A DNA stretch of 64,000 nucleotides from Rhizobium sp. (GCA_019459285.1 JAIBEL010000058.1:1-64000), one strand, 5' to 3'. Positions 33,976 to 42,122 are shown, numbered from the stretch's first letter. Made by a program: numbers and translations. The notes: generated from the sequence alone by a model not told the origin.

Positions 33976-35169
33976 TTACTCCGCTTCCCGCTCCCAAAGC
34001 TCGGCAATAGGGCTTTCACCCTCGTCTCTGAAGAACTCTTTGAAACCGACGTTCAGCAATTTGCGAGTGGCAAAGCCAACGTTAACCTTACGGACGGGTA
34101 GCCCCTCTACAATCTTTTGAAAGATCTCAAGTCCTAAAGGGTCATCTCCTGGTGATGCATCCGAGAGCTTTTTCCGCAACAAGTCGATGGCCTTATCGAT
34201 GCGATTCCGTCGTTCATCGCTTGAGCCAAAATCTGAAACTGCGGCAAAAAAGGCATTCATGACATTGTCACTGCCAAACCAGCTCGTACCGGTTGGAGCT
34301 AAAGTGTTTGTTCCATCGTAGACACGGCATATTTCGTCGTCGAGGCAAACAAATTCCTCGAGGTAGTGACGAAACAACATGAAATCTGCTCCAAGGGTAT
34401 CTTCGTCCTGTGCGAGGACTGATTCCTCAGAGATCTTCTGGGCTACGATGTTTTGTTTCTCCACCTCTGGACTCTTTAGAAGAAATGCGTGGTAAGCGGT
34501 GGCGATCCTATCCAAAGCGTATTTTCTCGGGCGGGTTCGTCTTGAACCGTCGGTTTCAACAAAGAGTTCTAGCCCGCTAATTTCCTTCTCCAGCGTACCC
34601 TTAAAAGCCGAGAACAAGACTTCAATCTGATGCCGCATTGACATCGGTTTTTGTCCGGCGTTGAGAACAATGATCCGATAGATGAGGTTGTTAAGGCTCT
34701 CTTCCAGACGAATCTCAAGATGTACCGTTTGATTAGCCATGAAATCATGGCCTTCGCTGGCAAGATCGTTCAGGATGTAGGTTCGCTGCAGTCCGTCGAG
34801 GATGTTGACTCCACCGGGGGTTGCCAGCCTTTGGGCAAGAGTCTTTAAATCATTGCTGCTGCAAAGCAGCTTTAGCTGACCTGCCACAAGAGGTGAAACG
34901 GCAAGCGTGATGGTAGGCAAAAGCGCGCCACGTCTGATGTCTTCTTTCATGCGTCCATAGTCGAGTGCTTGGAAACTCAGGTTACCTGCTTCATCAAAAA
35001 CACAGGAAATTATTCGAGAAAAACATATGTTGGCCGACCGTTGAAAAATAAGGCATAACGTGGCCAAAAGATTTTTCTTAAAAATCGCCGCAATTGAGAG
35101 GGAATTTTTGGCGGGAAAATACGAAAAGCCCCAGACAAACCTTTTGCTGGTCGATGCGCCCCTACCCAA
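33976..35169 (-). CDS. DGQHR/DndB-like domain protein
   Basis: The centre resembles the DGQHR fold (ParB/DndB-related) found in defence islands: LLPTITLAV, then NILDGLQRTYIL in place of DGQHR, then RIIVLNAGQKPMSMRHQ. The start is a problem. The frame is open from 35169, but the first 50 residues look non-coding. The first ATG inside the conserved part (34950) would cut off a section that looks genuine (CVFDEAGNLSF). The 5' end may be frameshifted or use a rare start. Followed 4 bases later by the unknown partner gene. Confidence 0.55.
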   Translation of the reverse strand: MGRGASTSKRFVWGFSYFPAKNSLSIAAIFKKNLLATLCLIFQRSANICFSRIISCVFDEAGNLSFQALDYGRMKEDIRRGALLPTITLAVSPLVAGQLKLLCSSNDLKTLAQRLATPGGVNILDGLQRTYILNDLASEGHDFMANQTVHLEIRLEESLNNLIYRIIVLNAGQKPMSMRHQIEVLFSAFKGTLEKEISGLELFVETDGSRRTRPRKYALDRIATAYHAFLLKSPEVEKQNIVAQKISEESVLAQDEDTLGADFMLFRHYLEEFVCLDDEICRVYDGTNTLAPTGTSWFGSDNVMNAFFAAVSDFGSSDERRNRIDKAIDLLRKKLSDASPGDDPLGLEIFQKIVEGLPVRKVNVGFATRKLLNVGFKEFFRDEGESPIAELWEREAE

Positions 35170-35252
35170 GCGCTCACCGTCATTCGAGTCTTAATAATGG
35201 CTGGAAGTCTGCTGCCCTCCGAACTGACACGTTGTATGCGTGACCAGCGTTG

Positions 35253-35804
35253 CTATCTCGCATAGCTTGCGATGCAGTCCCCACACATCCATTCTCCTTC
35301 GTCGTAGATGCCTCCAGCCATGTCCTTCCTCTGATGGCACCAGCCACATTCGGCAAGAAGTCGACCGTCGTCGTAATCGGAATTCTTTGGCGCGCTATAG
35401 CCAGGTTTTTTAGATGGCAGTTGGGTTGGGTCTGCAGGCCGAGTGAAACAACCGCAGTTAGAGCACCAGCGTCCGCCGAGGTGTTCAATGGTGCTTTGTT
35501 TCCCACATCGTCCACATTCGGGGGCTGACGTCTGAGCCAACTGCTGGAGAGTTAGCTTGTCGAGACTAGTTATACGACTGCATTTCAACCCGTTTTTGTT
35601 TAGGTGAGAAAGCAGGGGGTCGAAGCCTGTATCCCTTGAGAGGACAAAGCATTCGGTTTCTGGAGCGGTCTCGATAGTTCTGCCAAGCTGAAATGCAATG
35701 TGGAAATCCAACGCGTTCTTGCCTGAGCCCTCAATCTTATGGAAATCAACGCGACTAAACCGGTGGGCAGTGGCTTTGTTCTTGGATGGGGTTGAAAATA
35801 TTAG
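35253..35804 (-). pseudogene. 5'-truncated PIN-like domain protein with zinc-ribbon tail
   Basis: The readable part contains the conserved PIN-like core RVDFHKIEGSGKNALDFHIA, then FVLSRDTGFDPLLSHL, followed by two Cys4 zinc-ribbon-like sections (CGRCGKQ ... CSNCG and CGWCHQ ... CGDC). The frame continues upstream of the first possible start (TTG at 35711) to about 35804 with sense sequence but no ATG or GTG and then a stop, so the normal N-terminal strand with the first catalytic Asp is missing. The upstream side is directly joined to rnlA on the other strand. Probably a remnant. Confidence 0.6.
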
Positions 35805-36771
35805 CTATAAGCCAGCAAACGCTTCAGGAAGCGAGAAGCACTTGCGCGGAAAGTACCAAGGCAAAGATGTATTGGTGAGAATATTCGAGAATAAGAACGG
35901 GTCGACCACCATTGGGCATGCGGCAGGGTATGACAAAGAGCTGTTCGAAATATTGGCAAGTGAGCTGGCAAGTCGTTGTTGCTATTCAGCGGACAAGAAC
36001 TTCAATTTAAGTATCCCGAAATTTGAGAAAACAGACTTCGATGGGATGGAAAGCTACCTTGAGTCAGTTGGGGCGGTGAAAGAATACGTGAACGAGTTGA
36101 CCTACGGTTCCCAAACAAGGTGGAAAGGCGCTTCTGGGGACTCTCTGAGCATTACTCGCTTCCATAACAATACCGTACAGTTTCAAGGGAGGCATGCGGA
36201 ACTCGCCTCATATGCATGGGACTACTTGATAAATGTGCTGTCCTTAGAGTCCGCAGTCACCAAGCAAATAGACACATTCAAAGTAGATACCACGGTCGAA
36301 ATAATTAGAAGTGAGCTGGAAGGAAAAATCCCCGCGGCACATCAATACTTAGATGATGTCGTTACAAAGCAATTGTCCTCGGCTTTGGTTTTATACAAAG
36401 TCGACATTCCCATGGAGGATTATGGTGCTGTTGCTTTTCCGGCCCTCAGAGGGCTGGAGGGCTTCATAAAGCAGGTTTTTCAGAAAGTGGGCTTCAAGCT
36501 AACTGACAAGGATTCCGTTGGGCTCTACTTTGACCAGGCGGTCGCTGGACGTTATGCATTGCGTCACGACTATGCGGCCCATGCAGGGCAGCCCTACGCA
36601 GATGTGTTGGCAGATAGCTATACTTTATATGCTAATCAACGACATGGCTTATTCCATATGGATGTAAACGTCGAGACGTCTCGGGTGTTGGGTTCTGCTC
36701 AAGATGCTCGACGTGTTGTCGATGAAGTATTTGTAAACATTGAGCAGGCATGCCGCAAGCTCCCAATATGA
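35698..36771 (+). CDS. rnlA: RnlA-type RNase LS toxin
   Basis: Toxin of a type II toxin-antitoxin pair; E. coli RnlA is an mRNA endoribonuclease active against T4 when the antitoxin decays. Recalled similarity is clearest at the C-terminus (GLYFDQAVAGRY, then LYANQRHGLFHMDVNVETSR; E. coli has GTYFD and ERHSLFHME) and at NKNGSTTI. The length from the only in-frame ATG (357 aa) equals E. coli RnlA, but the first 24 codons are antisense to conserved PIN-like coding sequence and lack a ribosome-binding site. A GTG at 35770 is the alternative start. The toxin may thus have a replaced N-terminus. rnlB follows with an ATGA overlap. Confidence 0.75.
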   Translation: MWKSNAFLPEPSILWKSTRLNRWAVALFLDGVENISYKPANASGSEKHLRGKYQGKDVLVRIFENKNGSTTIGHAAGYDKELFEILASELASRCCYSADKNFNLSIPKFEKTDFDGMESYLESVGAVKEYVNELTYGSQTRWKGASGDSLSITRFHNNTVQFQGRHAELASYAWDYLINVLSLESAVTKQIDTFKVDTTVEIIRSELEGKIPAAHQYLDDVVTKQLSSALVLYKVDIPMEDYGAVAFPALRGLEGFIKQVFQKVGFKLTDKDSVGLYFDQAVAGRYALRHDYAAHAGQPYADVLADSYTLYANQRHGLFHMDVNVETSRVLGSAQDARRVVDEVFVNIEQACRKLPI

Positions 36772-37133
36772 AACGGACATACCTTCTTCGCACCGAGCCC
36801 TCAGGGGACCTGTCTGCCGCGGTCTTTGCCGTTGGCGTGGCTAGTCCCCTGGAGTCTCTTGGGCAACTCGAGAAGGAACTTAAACGCAAGCACGTGCGAG
36901 GCAAAGTGTTGTTCGACCTTTTGTTGGCGCATGGCTCCAAGTCAAACCGATACTTCATCGGAGACTTCGATGGTGAACACTTTCGGAGTGCCAAATTTAG
37001 CAATGTTGATAGCCGATATAAGGACTTCTCGGTCATCTCGGCGCAGGTCTTGCAGAAGAATGTGAAACAGGTGGATAGCAGCCTTCTAAGCCAAGCAATG
37101 AGATTTGCCCTAGAAAAGGGCATTCCGTTTTGA
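36768..37133 (+). CDS. rnlB: RnlB-type antitoxin
   Basis: A 121-residue protein (E. coli RnlB is 123) overlapping the toxin stop by 4 bases. Shared features recalled from RnlB are SPLESLGQLEKEL and GKVLFDLLLAHGSKSNRYF (E. coli: PLSSVNEIETKL and GEILFDLLCANGPEWNRF). It would bind and silence RnlA. I chose the ATG at 36768 over the one at 36750 because it gives the ATGA coupling and the usual length. Confidence 0.75.
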   Translation: MKRTYLLRTEPSGDLSAAVFAVGVASPLESLGQLEKELKRKHVRGKVLFDLLLAHGSKSNRYFIGDFDGEHFRSAKFSNVDSRYKDFSVISAQVLQKNVKQVDSSLLSQAMRFALEKGIPF

Positions 37134-37570
37134 CTTATTGCTTTGGGCTGTCACTTTGCATCATCTGATGCCCATATAAACAACCCACTGAAGCTGTCTC
37201 ACCGGAACGAACTATCCCGCTTGAGTAACCCCCGCCGTTTAGCTTGGCGTCGCTTCCGGCATGCCAGACTTATACAAAATTATCACTCGGCTGTATAATT
37301 ATTGGATTCCTGATAACTCTATGTATTCAATTGGTTATCTCGGGTGCGGCCGTGTAACCAATTCCACCATCACTGACTGGCCGAATGGTAGGGACGCCGG
37401 TTCGATTCCTCCACAACATCCCAATAGGAATAGAAACCTCTTGTCGTACTTGGCTTAGTTGTTACGACGAACCCGTACAGCGTCCGAAACGTACCGTTGG
37501 CCAGCGGCTCATCGTAAACCTCAAAGGTTTCGCAAGCGATGAGCAGCTTCTTGAGTGTGCCGAACCCCGC
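37134..37570. other. Non-coding island gap with hairpin and tRNA-like remnant
   Basis: No reading frame in these 437 bases is convincing. AATTGGTTA at 37329-37337 pairs exactly with TAACCAATT at 37355-37363. Just after it, 37376-37415 reads like a D-arm (GGCCGAATGGTAGG) joined to a T-arm (GGTTCGATTCC) without an anticodon arm, as if a tRNA gene or an attachment site derived from one had decayed. This may mark an old insertion border. Confidence 0.3.
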
Positions 37571-38026
37571 CTACGCGAACCGAGCCATTATGGATTCTGC
37601 AACGGCGCGGTGCGCCGACGTCGATGGATGGAAATGAATTTCTGTCTGATGTAGCGGCCACTGCCCAGCGCACCGGATTAGAAACACGACTTCAGCCTCA
37701 ACGGTTTCAATGTCTAAGGCAGGCTTTTCTAGAGGCGCATCTTCGTGACACCAGATGTCGAGGTTTGCCTCAATGAGATGGTGCCGCCACGCATAGCCGT
37801 AATAGCCGCTTTCGCCAGCGGCGTTCCAGCCAAAGCGTAGCCGGTTGCGGATAGACTGCTTTGTTACGCCTACGTAGATGGGTTTGTTGTCCACGCTCAC
37901 GATATACAACTTAGGCTTCTTAGAAGTGGCAATGCCAGAGAACTTAGGGGTTCCTTTCTGGCACTGGACTGCAAAGGCGCCCGAATCGAAACTTAGTTTG
38001 TATCTTTCAGGACCAGAGATGCGCAT
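37571..38026 (-). CDS. GIY-YIG-like nuclease domain protein
   Basis: A 151-residue protein with a GIY-YIG-type core: LYIVSVDNKPIYVGVTKQSIRNRL carries the paired Tyr-Ile-Val and Tyr-Val-Gly strands and the conserved Arg. The later segment ETVEAEVVFLIR supplies a candidate catalytic Glu and is followed by WPLHQTEIHFH, a common C-terminal feature of this family. The start (ATG at 38026) lies inside the end of the Cys-rich gene (34-base overlap), so it belongs to the same operon as the RES-Xre toxin pair. Confidence 0.65.
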   Translation of the reverse strand: MRISGPERYKLSFDSGAFAVQCQKGTPKFSGIATSKKPKLYIVSVDNKPIYVGVTKQSIRNRLRFGWNAAGESGYYGYAWRHHLIEANLDIWCHEDAPLEKPALDIETVEAEVVFLIRCAGQWPLHQTEIHFHPSTSAHRAVAESIMARFA

Positions 38027-38208
38027 GGTTTTGGGTCCAACATGGAGTTAATAGGTTGCGCGCATTTTCGCAGTTCCGCTTTGGAGCGCGGAGACATGCC
38101 GCAAACGCATACCAGTCCTGCTCCTGACATGTTGGTCATGCAACACAGCCCACACATAGGTTGACCGTGGCAAGCCGCTTGTCCATCGCAACCATGGGTA
38201 AGATTCAC
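37993..38208 (-). CDS. Small Cys-rich protein in the RES-Xre operon
   Basis: A 71-residue protein starting with GTG at 38208, with GGAGGG 7 bases upstream. The GTG overlaps the TGA stop of the RES toxin gene (GTGA), a coupled arrangement. It has nine cysteines, including CGLCC and CVCGM, suggesting metal binding or disulfides. I recognise no family. Its end overlaps the start of the GIY-YIG gene. An in-frame ATG at 38346 would extend it into the RES gene and is less likely. A real gene is likely from spacing and start signals, but unproven. Confidence 0.5.
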   Translation of the reverse strand: MNLTHGCDGQAACHGQPMCGLCCMTNMSGAGLVCVCGMSPRSKAELRKCAQPINSMLDPKPCASLVLKDTN

Positions 38209-38927
38209 GATAGCACCCTCCACGTTTGGCCGGCTTCCCGTTCCACTACTACGCCCTCGCTGGTCAGCCGATAAGTCAGTGAACAGCAGGGATGGGGCGA
38301 AGAGAGCACATTTCTGTTCAAGACCCCATAATTCTCTCCATCGCACCGAGCTGACGGGGTCACAAATCCTGGGTGGCTTTCACGGTGCAGCCTAGCCCCA
38401 ATCTGCTGCGTAAAGTGATAGCTGGTTGGGTGCACCAGGTCGGGATAGTCCTCTGCTCTCGCTCTCAGGTCCAATAGCGCGGCATCACAGCGCACCCAGT
38501 ACACCTTACGTTCACCCGTAATGCTTTCGCGCGCGCCTTTACTCACAAGGTCGTCATAGCCTGCATCGGACAGAAATCCATAACGCCAATGGTGTACGGT
38601 TTCGTGAACCGTCGTTTCCACCAAATCCGAGCCATACCATATGCCAAAGCTGCCATCGCAAAAGCGGCTGGCCGCCCACTTCCGAAAAGGAAATTCAATA
38701 GCATTGAGCCAGTCGGCCTCCTCGAAGGGTCGGCCGATAATGGTGGTGGGCGACTCATAGGTGTGCGGCTTGGTGGCAAGCTCGTGCTGCTGAGCTATTT
38801 CCCATTCTGCCGGGTCATCCGAGAGGTCGTCGAACAGGTTTTGGGAAACCCGGATGGACTTGATATTGCGCGCCAAATCCTGATGCACATCAGCAAGCGG
38901 CAGCCCCGCGAAGAACGCATCCATCAA
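38205..38927 (-). CDS. RES-domain toxin
   Basis: A 240-residue protein with a RES domain (conserved Arg, Glu, Ser): [22 protein letters not shown] matches the core with the Glu-His segment, and a Ser follows downstream. RES toxins attack NAD+ or ADP-ribosylate targets. It overlaps the upstream Xre/MbcA-type antitoxin gene by 4 bases (ATGA), the standard order of Res-Xre pairs. Slightly longer than typical RES toxins (150-200 aa), with an N-terminal helical extension. Confidence 0.82.
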   Translation of the reverse strand: MMDAFFAGLPLADVHQDLARNIKSIRVSQNLFDDLSDDPAEWEIAQQHELATKPHTYESPTTIIGRPFEEADWLNAIEFPFRKWAASRFCDGSFGIWYGSDLVETTVHETVHHWRYGFLSDAGYDDLVSKGARESITGERKVYWVRCDAALLDLRARAEDYPDLVHPTSYHFTQQIGARLHRESHPGFVTPSARCDGENYGVLNRNVLSSPHPCCSLTYRLTSEGVVVEREAGQTWRVLS

Positions 38928-39319
38928 TTACCACGAACCCGGTCAAGATAGGACCGGACCATAAGCATCCCAGCAAAGCCCCATTCCTTTATTACATCTA
39001 CAGGAGTCAGCCCTTCGAAGGCTTTGTTACGCTGGGTCATCCAAGCGTAGGCCAGGTCTCGGTCCTGTGGAAAGATTAGGCGAAGATTCTTGTGAATCGC
39101 CAATACGTGACCAGCACGCTCCAACAAGTCCCGGTTTGCGGCCAAGGGCTCTCCTCGACGGTAGCGGCTCAATGCCGTTCTGTTATTTGTGGCGAGGCCG
39201 AGCATGGCAAGCTGCTCCTCGGTTCCAAGCTTCCAATGCTCAAAGGCACGAGTCACCATCTTGGCTAAGGCGCCACGGTTCTGGTCGCCCTGATTGAAGG
39301 CTACGGCTGCTTGGTTCAT
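38924..39319 (-). CDS. Xre/MbcA/ParS-type antitoxin (DUF2384)
   Basis: A 131-residue antitoxin: N-terminal Xre-like helix-turn-helix ([16 protein letters not shown] ... [11 protein letters not shown]) and C-terminal toxin-binding domain ([22 protein letters not shown] ... [10 protein letters not shown]). It would neutralise the RES protein and repress its own promoter, for which a matching inverted repeat lies upstream. First gene of a four-gene overlapping operon. Confidence 0.82.
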   Translation of the reverse strand: MNQAAVAFNQGDQNRGALAKMVTRAFEHWKLGTEEQLAMLGLATNNRTALSRYRRGEPLAANRDLLERAGHVLAIHKNLRLIFPQDRDLAYAWMTQRNKAFEGLTPVDVIKEWGFAGMLMVRSYLDRVRGN

Positions 39320-39344
39320 GATGTACCCCCGGCTAATTAGTGTT

Positions 39345-39384
39345 AGTTGCTCCTAATATAGTAGCAACTGCTACAGAAAGTCAA
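39345..39384 (-). promoter_or_regulatory. Promoter and operator of the RES-Xre operon
   Basis: On the minus strand, TTGACT (39384-39379) and TATATT (39360-39355) are 18 bases apart. An inverted repeat AGTTGCT (39345-39351) / AGCAACT (39363-39369) overlaps the -10 region, a fitting site for autorepression by the Xre antitoxin. Confidence 0.6.
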
Positions 39385-39445
39385 AGGTGCCAGCTAGCCG
39401 GCAGGGAAGAAATGACGGTATCCGCAAAAAGCAGAAACTTTCCAA

Positions 39446-39474
39446 TTGCGTAATAGTGCTGCGAGTACTATAGT
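39446..39474 (+). promoter_or_regulatory. Promoter of the RHH-RAMA gene
   Basis: TTGCGT (39446-39451) and TATAGT (39469-39474) are spaced by 17 bases, upstream of the gene at 39526, which has a GGGGGAG ribosome-binding site. Confidence 0.5.
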
Positions 39475-39525
39475 TACTCAAGAACTGGCAGCCGCTTCGT
39501 TCTTCGTTATCCGGGGGAGCACATC

Positions 39526-39921
39526 ATGTACACAATTGAAGTTGACTTCGAGGTTTATAAACAACTGACCGTAAGGCGACCCACTGAAGACGTTACATAC
39601 AACGATGTCATTCGTGAACTATTGGGTCTCGAGCAATCGAAGCCAGGCGTAGTCAATAAGACAGCCGGTCCATCACCGGAAGACTGGGTGGTAAAGGGGG
39701 TTCGCTTCCCGGCTGGTTCAGAATTGCGCGCCACCTACAAGGGGAGAATCCATACTGGCCTTGTCCAAGGCGGTTCATTGGTACTTAACGGAAAGCAATA
39801 CGAGTCACCATCTGCGGCAGCAGTCGCCGTGACTGGCAGCGCGGTTAATGGATGGCGGTTTTGGGAGTGCAAGCTTCCAGGGAAAGCATCATGGCAGCTG
39901 ATTGATAGCCTTCGCAGATGA
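39526..39921 (+). CDS. SeqA-like ribbon-helix-helix protein with RAMA domain
   Basis: A 131-residue protein. The first 35 residues (YTIEVDFEVYKQLTVRR ... YNDVIRELLGLE) resemble the N-terminal ribbon-helix-helix oligomerisation segment of SeqA. The C-terminal 75 residues form a RAMA-type domain (PAGSELRATYKGRIHTGLV, then SPSAAAVAVTG ending NGWRFW), found on restriction enzymes and adenine methylases and thought to read modified DNA. It has its own promoter and no enzyme domain. A role as regulator or reader of methylated DNA is inference. Confidence 0.65.
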   Translation: MYTIEVDFEVYKQLTVRRPTEDVTYNDVIRELLGLEQSKPGVVNKTAGPSPEDWVVKGVRFPAGSELRATYKGRIHTGLVQGGSLVLNGKQYESPSAAAVAVTGSAVNGWRFWECKLPGKASWQLIDSLRR

Positions 39922-39951
39922 AGGCTAGTCGTTCAATCGGCAGAGTGAACA

Positions 39952-40263
39952 ATGTCAAAAAAGGCCTGCATGGCTTGTGGCATGCTGTTTGTGCCGAGGC
40001 CGCAAATCCACAATCAGCTGTTCTGTTCCAACCCTCGGTGTCAGCACGAGCGCCGCAGGCGGCGCCAGGCGGAGAAGCGCGCAAGCAATCCCGACCGTCG
40101 CGCCAATGATGCCTTGTACTACAAGGACTGGTTGACCAAGCACCCGGACTACTGGAAGAACTACCGGGCAAGCCACCCCGAATACGCGGAGCGCAATCGG
40201 GTTCAACAACGTCAACGCAATAAAGACCGAAAAAATGTGGAGATTGCAAAGGACGCTGTGTAG
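39952..40263 (+). CDS. Small Zn-finger, basic protein upstream of the recombinase
   Basis: A 103-residue very basic protein. An N-terminal zinc-binding site is formed by CMACG and FCSNPRC, followed by a long Arg/Lys/Gln helical region including RASHPEYAERNR. This looks nucleic-acid binding. It lies about 300 bases upstream of the serine recombinase on the same strand and may be an accessory factor. No exact family recognised. Confidence 0.55.
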   Translation: MSKKACMACGMLFVPRPQIHNQLFCSNPRCQHERRRRRQAEKRASNPDRRANDALYYKDWLTKHPDYWKNYRASHPEYAERNRVQQRQRNKDRKNVEIAKDAV

Positions 40264-40319
40264 CCGGCGCCGCCCTTTATCGGCGGGCTTTACCGACTGT
40301 CACCCGTCACACGACGGAT

Positions 40320-40408
40320 GATTGCAAATGAAGACGTGTGGATTGTCGAAATCAGCGTCCTGTCTGGCCCCCCAGCCATTTTGGGCGCTGATTGCAAAGT
40401 GAAGACGT
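40320..40408 (+). repeat. Direct repeats upstream of the serine recombinase
   Basis: GATTGCAAATGAAGACGT (40320-40337) and GATTGCAAAGTGAAGACGT (40390-40408) are direct repeats differing by one base insertion, 70 bases apart. The core GATTGCAAA also occurs at 40242-40250 at the end of the preceding gene, and GATTGCAAG near 44064 beyond the second ParB-like gene. Possible recombinase or ParB-like binding sites. The rest of 40264-40559 holds nothing else that I can support. Confidence 0.5.
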
Positions 40409-40559
40409 AATGTTGTTAAGCCCAAATTGTTGCTAATGTCCTTCGCCCTCGGGCTCGGTTTAGCCAGGTGCACGTCATACCCAATCCAGGTTCCGGAATC
40501 GGTCCTGATAGACGAATACCTCTTGCCGGGCGTGTGTGACTTTCGAAAGGACGTCCGCC

Positions 40560-42122
40560 ATGGAACAGGAAGAGCAAAACACAGGGTCATCGCAGGCCTC
40601 CGAGCTTTGCGCGGCCGAGTATGTCCGCATGTCCACGGAACACCAGCAATACTCAACTCAGAACCAGGCCGACAAAATCCGTGAGTACGCCGCCCGGCGC
40701 GGCATCCGAATAGTTCGAACGTACACCGACGAAGGCAAGAGCGGCTTGAATATCGGAGGTCGTAGCGGCCTGCAGAAGCTTATTCGAGACGTTGAATCCG
40801 GGCAGACGGATTTCAAAATCATCCTCGTCTACGACGTCAGCCGCTGGGGGCGATTCCAGAACGCGGACGAGAGTGCGTATTACGAGTACCTCTGCCACCG
40901 CGCTGGCATTCAGGTGACCTACTGTGCTGAGCAGTTCGAGAACGACGGCTCACCGGTCTCAACAATCGTCAAAGGTGTGAAGCGCGCGATGGCCGGCGAG
41001 TATAGCCGCGAGCTCTCCGCAAAAGTTTTTGCCGGCCAGTGCCGCCTTATCGAGTTGGGATATCGCCAGGGCGGGCCGGCGGGCTACGGCTTGCGGCGCG
41101 TGCTCATCGACCAAGCCGGTTCAGTGAAAGCCGAATTGGCGCGTGGGGAGCATAAGAGCCTGCAAACCGACCGGGTCATCCTGATGCCCGGTCCGAACGA
41201 GGAAGTCGCCGCCGTAAAGCAGATGTACCGCTGGTTCGTCGAAGACGCTTTGACCGAATCGGAAATTGCGGCACGCCTCAATCTCCAGCAGATACGCACC
41301 GACCTTGGCCGTGAGTGGACACGTGCCACTGTAAATGAGGTGCTCACCAACGAAAAATATATTGGCAACAACGTATATAACCGGATTTCGTTCAAGCTCA
41401 AGAAAGCCCGCGTGGCTAACCCCCCGGATATGTGGATTAAGAAGGAACAGGCGTTTGAGGCCATTGTCTCGCCGGAGATTTACTACACCGCACAGGGGAT
41501 TTTTCGGGCGCGTTCGCGGCGGTACTCTGACGACGAATTACTCGACCGTCTGCGCCATCTCTACAAGACGCACGGGTACCTGTCTGGCCTCGTGATTAAC
41601 GAAACCGACGGCATGCCGTGCGCAAGCGTGTATGCCCTCCGGTTCGGGGGGCTCGTTCGGGCCTACGGGATGGTCGGGTTTACCCCCGACAGAGATTACC
41701 GCTATCTCGAAGTGAATCAGGTCTTGCGTCGCCTCCATCCGACCGTCATCGCTGAGACCGAGGCCAAGATTGCAGAGATTGGCGGGGAGGTGGTGCGCGA
41801 CCCCGCCACCGACCTTTTGGAGGTCAACGGCGAATTCAACGTTTCGCTGGTCTTGGCGCGCTGCCACGCCACCCCGGCCGGGAGTCATCGCTGGAAAGTG
41901 CGCTTCGATACCAGCCTGTGCCCAGATATCACCGTCGCAATTCGCCTCGACTACGATAACCAAACCGCCCTGGACTACTACCTGTTGCCGCGCCTGGACT
42001 TCGGACAGCCACGTATCTGCTTGGCCGACAACAACGCCTTCGAGTTTGAAACCTACCGCTTCGACACCCTGGATTACCTGTACGGGATGGCCGAGCGCTT
42101 TCGCATCCGGCGGGCCGCATGA
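40560..42122 (+). CDS. Large serine recombinase
   Basis: A 520-residue site-specific recombinase. The N-terminal resolvase domain has the catalytic Ser25 in YVRMSTEHQ, conserved Arg residues and VYDVSRWGRF. The central recombinase domain (GYRQGGPAGYGLRR ... TNEKYIGN) and a C-terminal region follow. I start at 40560, where AAAGGA lies upstream. The next gene overlaps its stop by 4 bases. Members of this group are integrases or transposases of mobile elements; the exact target is unknown. Confidence 0.88.
   Translation: MEQEEQNTGSSQASELCAAEYVRMSTEHQQYSTQNQADKIREYAARRGIRIVRTYTDEGKSGLNIGGRSGLQKLIRDVESGQTDFKIILVYDVSRWGRFQNADESAYYEYLCHRAGIQVTYCAEQFENDGSPVSTIVKGVKRAMAGEYSRELSAKVFAGQCRLIELGYRQGGPAGYGLRRVLIDQAGSVKAELARGEHKSLQTDRVILMPGPNEEVAAVKQMYRWFVEDALTESEIAARLNLQQIRTDLGREWTRATVNEVLTNEKYIGNNVYNRISFKLKKARVANPPDMWIKKEQAFEAIVSPEIYYTAQGIFRARSRRYSDDELLDRLRHLYKTHGYLSGLVINETDGMPCASVYALRFGGLVRAYGMVGFTPDRDYRYLEVNQVLRRLHPTVIAETEAKIAEIGGEVVRDPATDLLEVNGEFNVSLVLARCHATPAGSHRWKVRFDTSLCPDITVAIRLDYDNQTALDYYLLPRLDFGQPRICLADNNAFEFETYRFDTLDYLYGMAERFRIRRAA

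Noticed and set aside
37376-37415. A functional tRNA gene
   Set aside because: The anticodon arm is missing and the stems do not pair; at best a relic.
38027-38204. Empty spacer between the RES and GIY-YIG genes
   Set aside because: A GTG start with strong ribosome-binding site overlapping the RES stop indicates a small gene covering the interval.
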